Below, piece by piece: positions 62,096 through 64,000 of a stretch of 64,000 nt of DNA (position 1 is its first letter; each line of letters starts with the position of its first letter). Position numbers and translations under genes: made by a program. The notes under the pieces are model-generated. The model had not been told where the DNA came from. It saw nothing but the letters and a program-made list of their open reading frames with translations, and ran no database searches. Source of the DNA: Anisodus tanguticus (lineage: Eukaryota > Streptophyta > Magnoliopsida > Solanales > Solanaceae); contig CM067559.1 in the NCBI GenBank assembly GCA_034509755.1, forward strand, positions 19,202,501 to 19,266,500, written 5' to 3'.

Positions 62096-64000
62096 ATGGA
62101 AGGAATTAGAGGTATGTTTAAGGGTAAGGGTAAGACTTCTTCTAGTAGGGGCAATCAGGGCAAGGGTACTTCTTCTAGTCATCTTATTCCTACACATGAT
62201 GATTTTGTTGATACTCAACATTTTCCTACAATACCATTAGATTTAGACGAGGAGTTATTTTCTCGGAACTCAAGAAGACTTTAATTTAGACGATGATCTA
62301 GACGATACACCCACTAATATTGATGACAACACGCCCACTAGTGCACCTTCAACTGAAATACCTCCTATTCCCCCTAGTATGAGACGAGGTCCAACAAAAC
62401 GACCATTAAAATCAGATGCATGGACATTTTTTGATAGGGACGTAGAGAATCAAGTAGCCATATGTAAAATTTGTAAAAATGTTTTAAAATTTAAAACCGG
62501 AAAAGGTCACGGTGGGACGGGGGTTTAATTAGACATGTAGTAAGTGCTCATCCAGCTAGGTATGCCCAATACCAGGCTTCAAAACCGGGTGCGCAAACGG
62601 CCGCTCCATCGGGACAAGGTTCACATACCGATCTCGTCCGGACCAAGTACTGTGGTCAAATTAACCCTATGACGGGGGAATTGTAGGCTCTAAATACAAC
62701 AAACATAGAGATAGGGAAGCAATATCAAAATTAGTTCTTTGTGGAGGGTTTGCCTTTTTCATTTCCTTCATCTCCGGTTTTATTCATTACATTAGAGATA
62801 TATATAATCCCGCTTTTAACGGTTTTCCTAGGTCAACTGTTAAGAGAGATGTATTTAAATTTGCGCATGAATATCAACAATATTTACGTTTTTCATTATA
62901 TCATTTTAATGGCAAAGTATCTATCACGTCCGATATAGGTCGTAGTACTAACGGCCATGATTATTTAATCGTAACTTGTCATTGGATAGATTATAAATGG
63001 TCTATGCAAAAACGTATTTTAGCGTATAGATATATAGATGATAGGCACACTTGGTACTTTTATTGCAGAAAATATTTATCAAGTGTGCGATTATTACGGA
63101 ATTACCGATAAAATTATGACTATTACATTAGATAACGCTTCTAATAACAATTACGCAATTACAATGTTAAAAAATAGTTTAGCTCCATCTTTTCCAGACC
63201 ATTTTCATATAAAATGCGCGTGCCACATATATAACTTAATTGTAAAGGATGGTCTATCACTTTTTGAAGACATTCTTAGTAAAATACAATTTGCTATAAA
63301 CTTTATTTTTAAAAGTAATAAAGTACAACGTAGAAAAGAATATAAAAAAATTTGTCATGATTGTGGACTACCTTTTAGAAGAATTCCACAAGAAGTATCC
63401 ACTAGGTGGAATTCTTTATACGAGCAACTCCTTGTTGCTTATGACTATAAATTACCTATAACTTTATTTTTTAACTCTCATAATAAAAAGCCAGCTGATA
63501 TGATTTTAGATAGTGATTGGAAAAAAATTTCCGAACTTATTGTATTTTTAGAGAAATTTTTTCAAGCAACAAAAGAATTTTCCGGTATATATTATCCTAC
63601 TATTTCAACTATGTTATTTTATATAACTCTAATATTTTTATTACTTAGTGAATATATGGAAAAACCAAACTTATAAGGCGGCTATTAAAAAAATGTTTGT
63701 CAAAATAAAAAAATATTTTATTCCTATTCCTTCTATTTATATTATTGGTTCGTATTAAATCCTACTATTAAAATAGACGGTACTAAATCACTAATTGAAA
63801 CTATTTACGATTGTATAGAAGTACTACCACCTCCAAGTCCCAAAAATCTAAATCACCCACCACCTATTGAACAAACTAAAGAAGAAGTGTTGAATAGCGT
63901 AGAACACCACCGCAAAAATATATATAGATTTTATCAACAAGAAAATGCTAGTAACGTACCGGCTACCATACCATCTTCTTCATCTTCAACACAACCTCAC
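62096..64000 (+). pseudogene. hAT transposase (BED finger, RNase H-like core), frameshifted, C-terminus outside window
   Basis: ATG at 62096 opens MEGIRGMFKGKGKTSSSRGN, then an acidic stretch, with a frameshift near 62275. About 62415-62560 gives a BED zinc finger: SDAWTFFDRD, CKICKNVLKF (C-x2-C), and after a one-base loss near 62520 LIRHVVSAHPARY (H-x4-H type). 62700-63060 carries the start of the catalytic domain (DREAISKLVLCGG, GKVSITSDIGRSTNGHDYLI). 63038-63676 is open: MTITLDNASNN with a catalytic Asp, IKCACHIYNLIVKDGL, EVSTRWNSLYEQLL, then KKISELIVFLEKFFQATKEF. After a stop at 63674 the frame resumes as TIYDCIEV... toward the dimerisation domain. The intact enzyme cuts element ends in the nucleus. 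At least four lesions. Confidence 0.82.

Larger units (their letters stand above)
61404..64000 (+). mobile_element. hAT (Ac-like) DNA transposon, 5' part, 3' end outside window
   Basis: Begins TAGGGCTGGCCAGTGGGCC after CTTTTAAT (61396-61403, candidate 8-bp target copy). It has an extremely GC-rich subterminal region to 61640 with many CCCGACCCCG units, a 27-base A run at about 61485-61510, a perfect 22-bp palindrome at 61681-61702, and then a BED-finger hAT transposase. The second terminus and its duplication lie past 64000. Confidence 0.82.

Overview
The window is repeat-dominated plant nuclear DNA. The best taxonomic clue is a 5'-truncated SINE at 24569-24660 whose 3' half matches, from memory, the TS SINE family of Solanaceae; a short hAT MITE at 25240-25380 is also of a kind common in that family. 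I therefore infer a solanaceous plant, without species. I see no rRNA, tRNA, organellar insert, CRISPR array or bacterial-type operon. The only host-type gene is a broken copy of the general transcription factor TFIIF beta subunit (RAP30), 20662-23527.

Layout from left to right. 1-4253: decayed Ty3/gypsy chromovirus (+) with its 3' LTR; the 5' end lies outside. 4254-7300: AT-rich DNA with a pogo/Tigger-like transposase remnant and a hAT-like terminal fragment. 7301-14286: Ty3/gypsy element (-) with both LTRs that has gag, protease and RT but has lost RNase H and integrase. 14708-15524: DUF1985 gene remnant (-) preceded by an 11-codon tandem repeat. 16120-18680: a 2.56-kb copia deletion derivative (-) with LTRs of about 175 bp. 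18933-20284: a direct duplication flanking a solo-LTR-like block. 20662-23527: TFIIF-beta pseudogene with an antisense LINE fragment in an intron. 24551-25388: SINE and MITE, both with target-site duplications.

26427-36484 is a three-level nest: a gypsy-type solo LTR split by a 9.4-kb copia element (5-bp duplication ATAGC), which is itself split by a 778-bp non-autonomous hAT element with a perfect 8-bp duplication. The copia element carries two gag copies on either side of a truncated pol, and both copies share the same nonsense mutations. 37206-44045, 45333-50422 and 52461-60676 (-) are three further copia elements with paired LTRs. 51249-51740 is a foldback MITE. 60677-61403 holds two diverged tandem duplications. 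61404-64000 is the 5' part of a hAT (Ac-like) element with a frameshifted BED-finger transposase; its 3' end is outside the window.

Almost every coding region is broken by stops or frameshifts, so the genes do not form a working pathway. They record successive insertion, nesting, internal deletion and local duplication. I found no convincing undescribed functional system; the most unusual structures are the gag-pol-gag copia element and the templated rearrangement in its 5' LTR.
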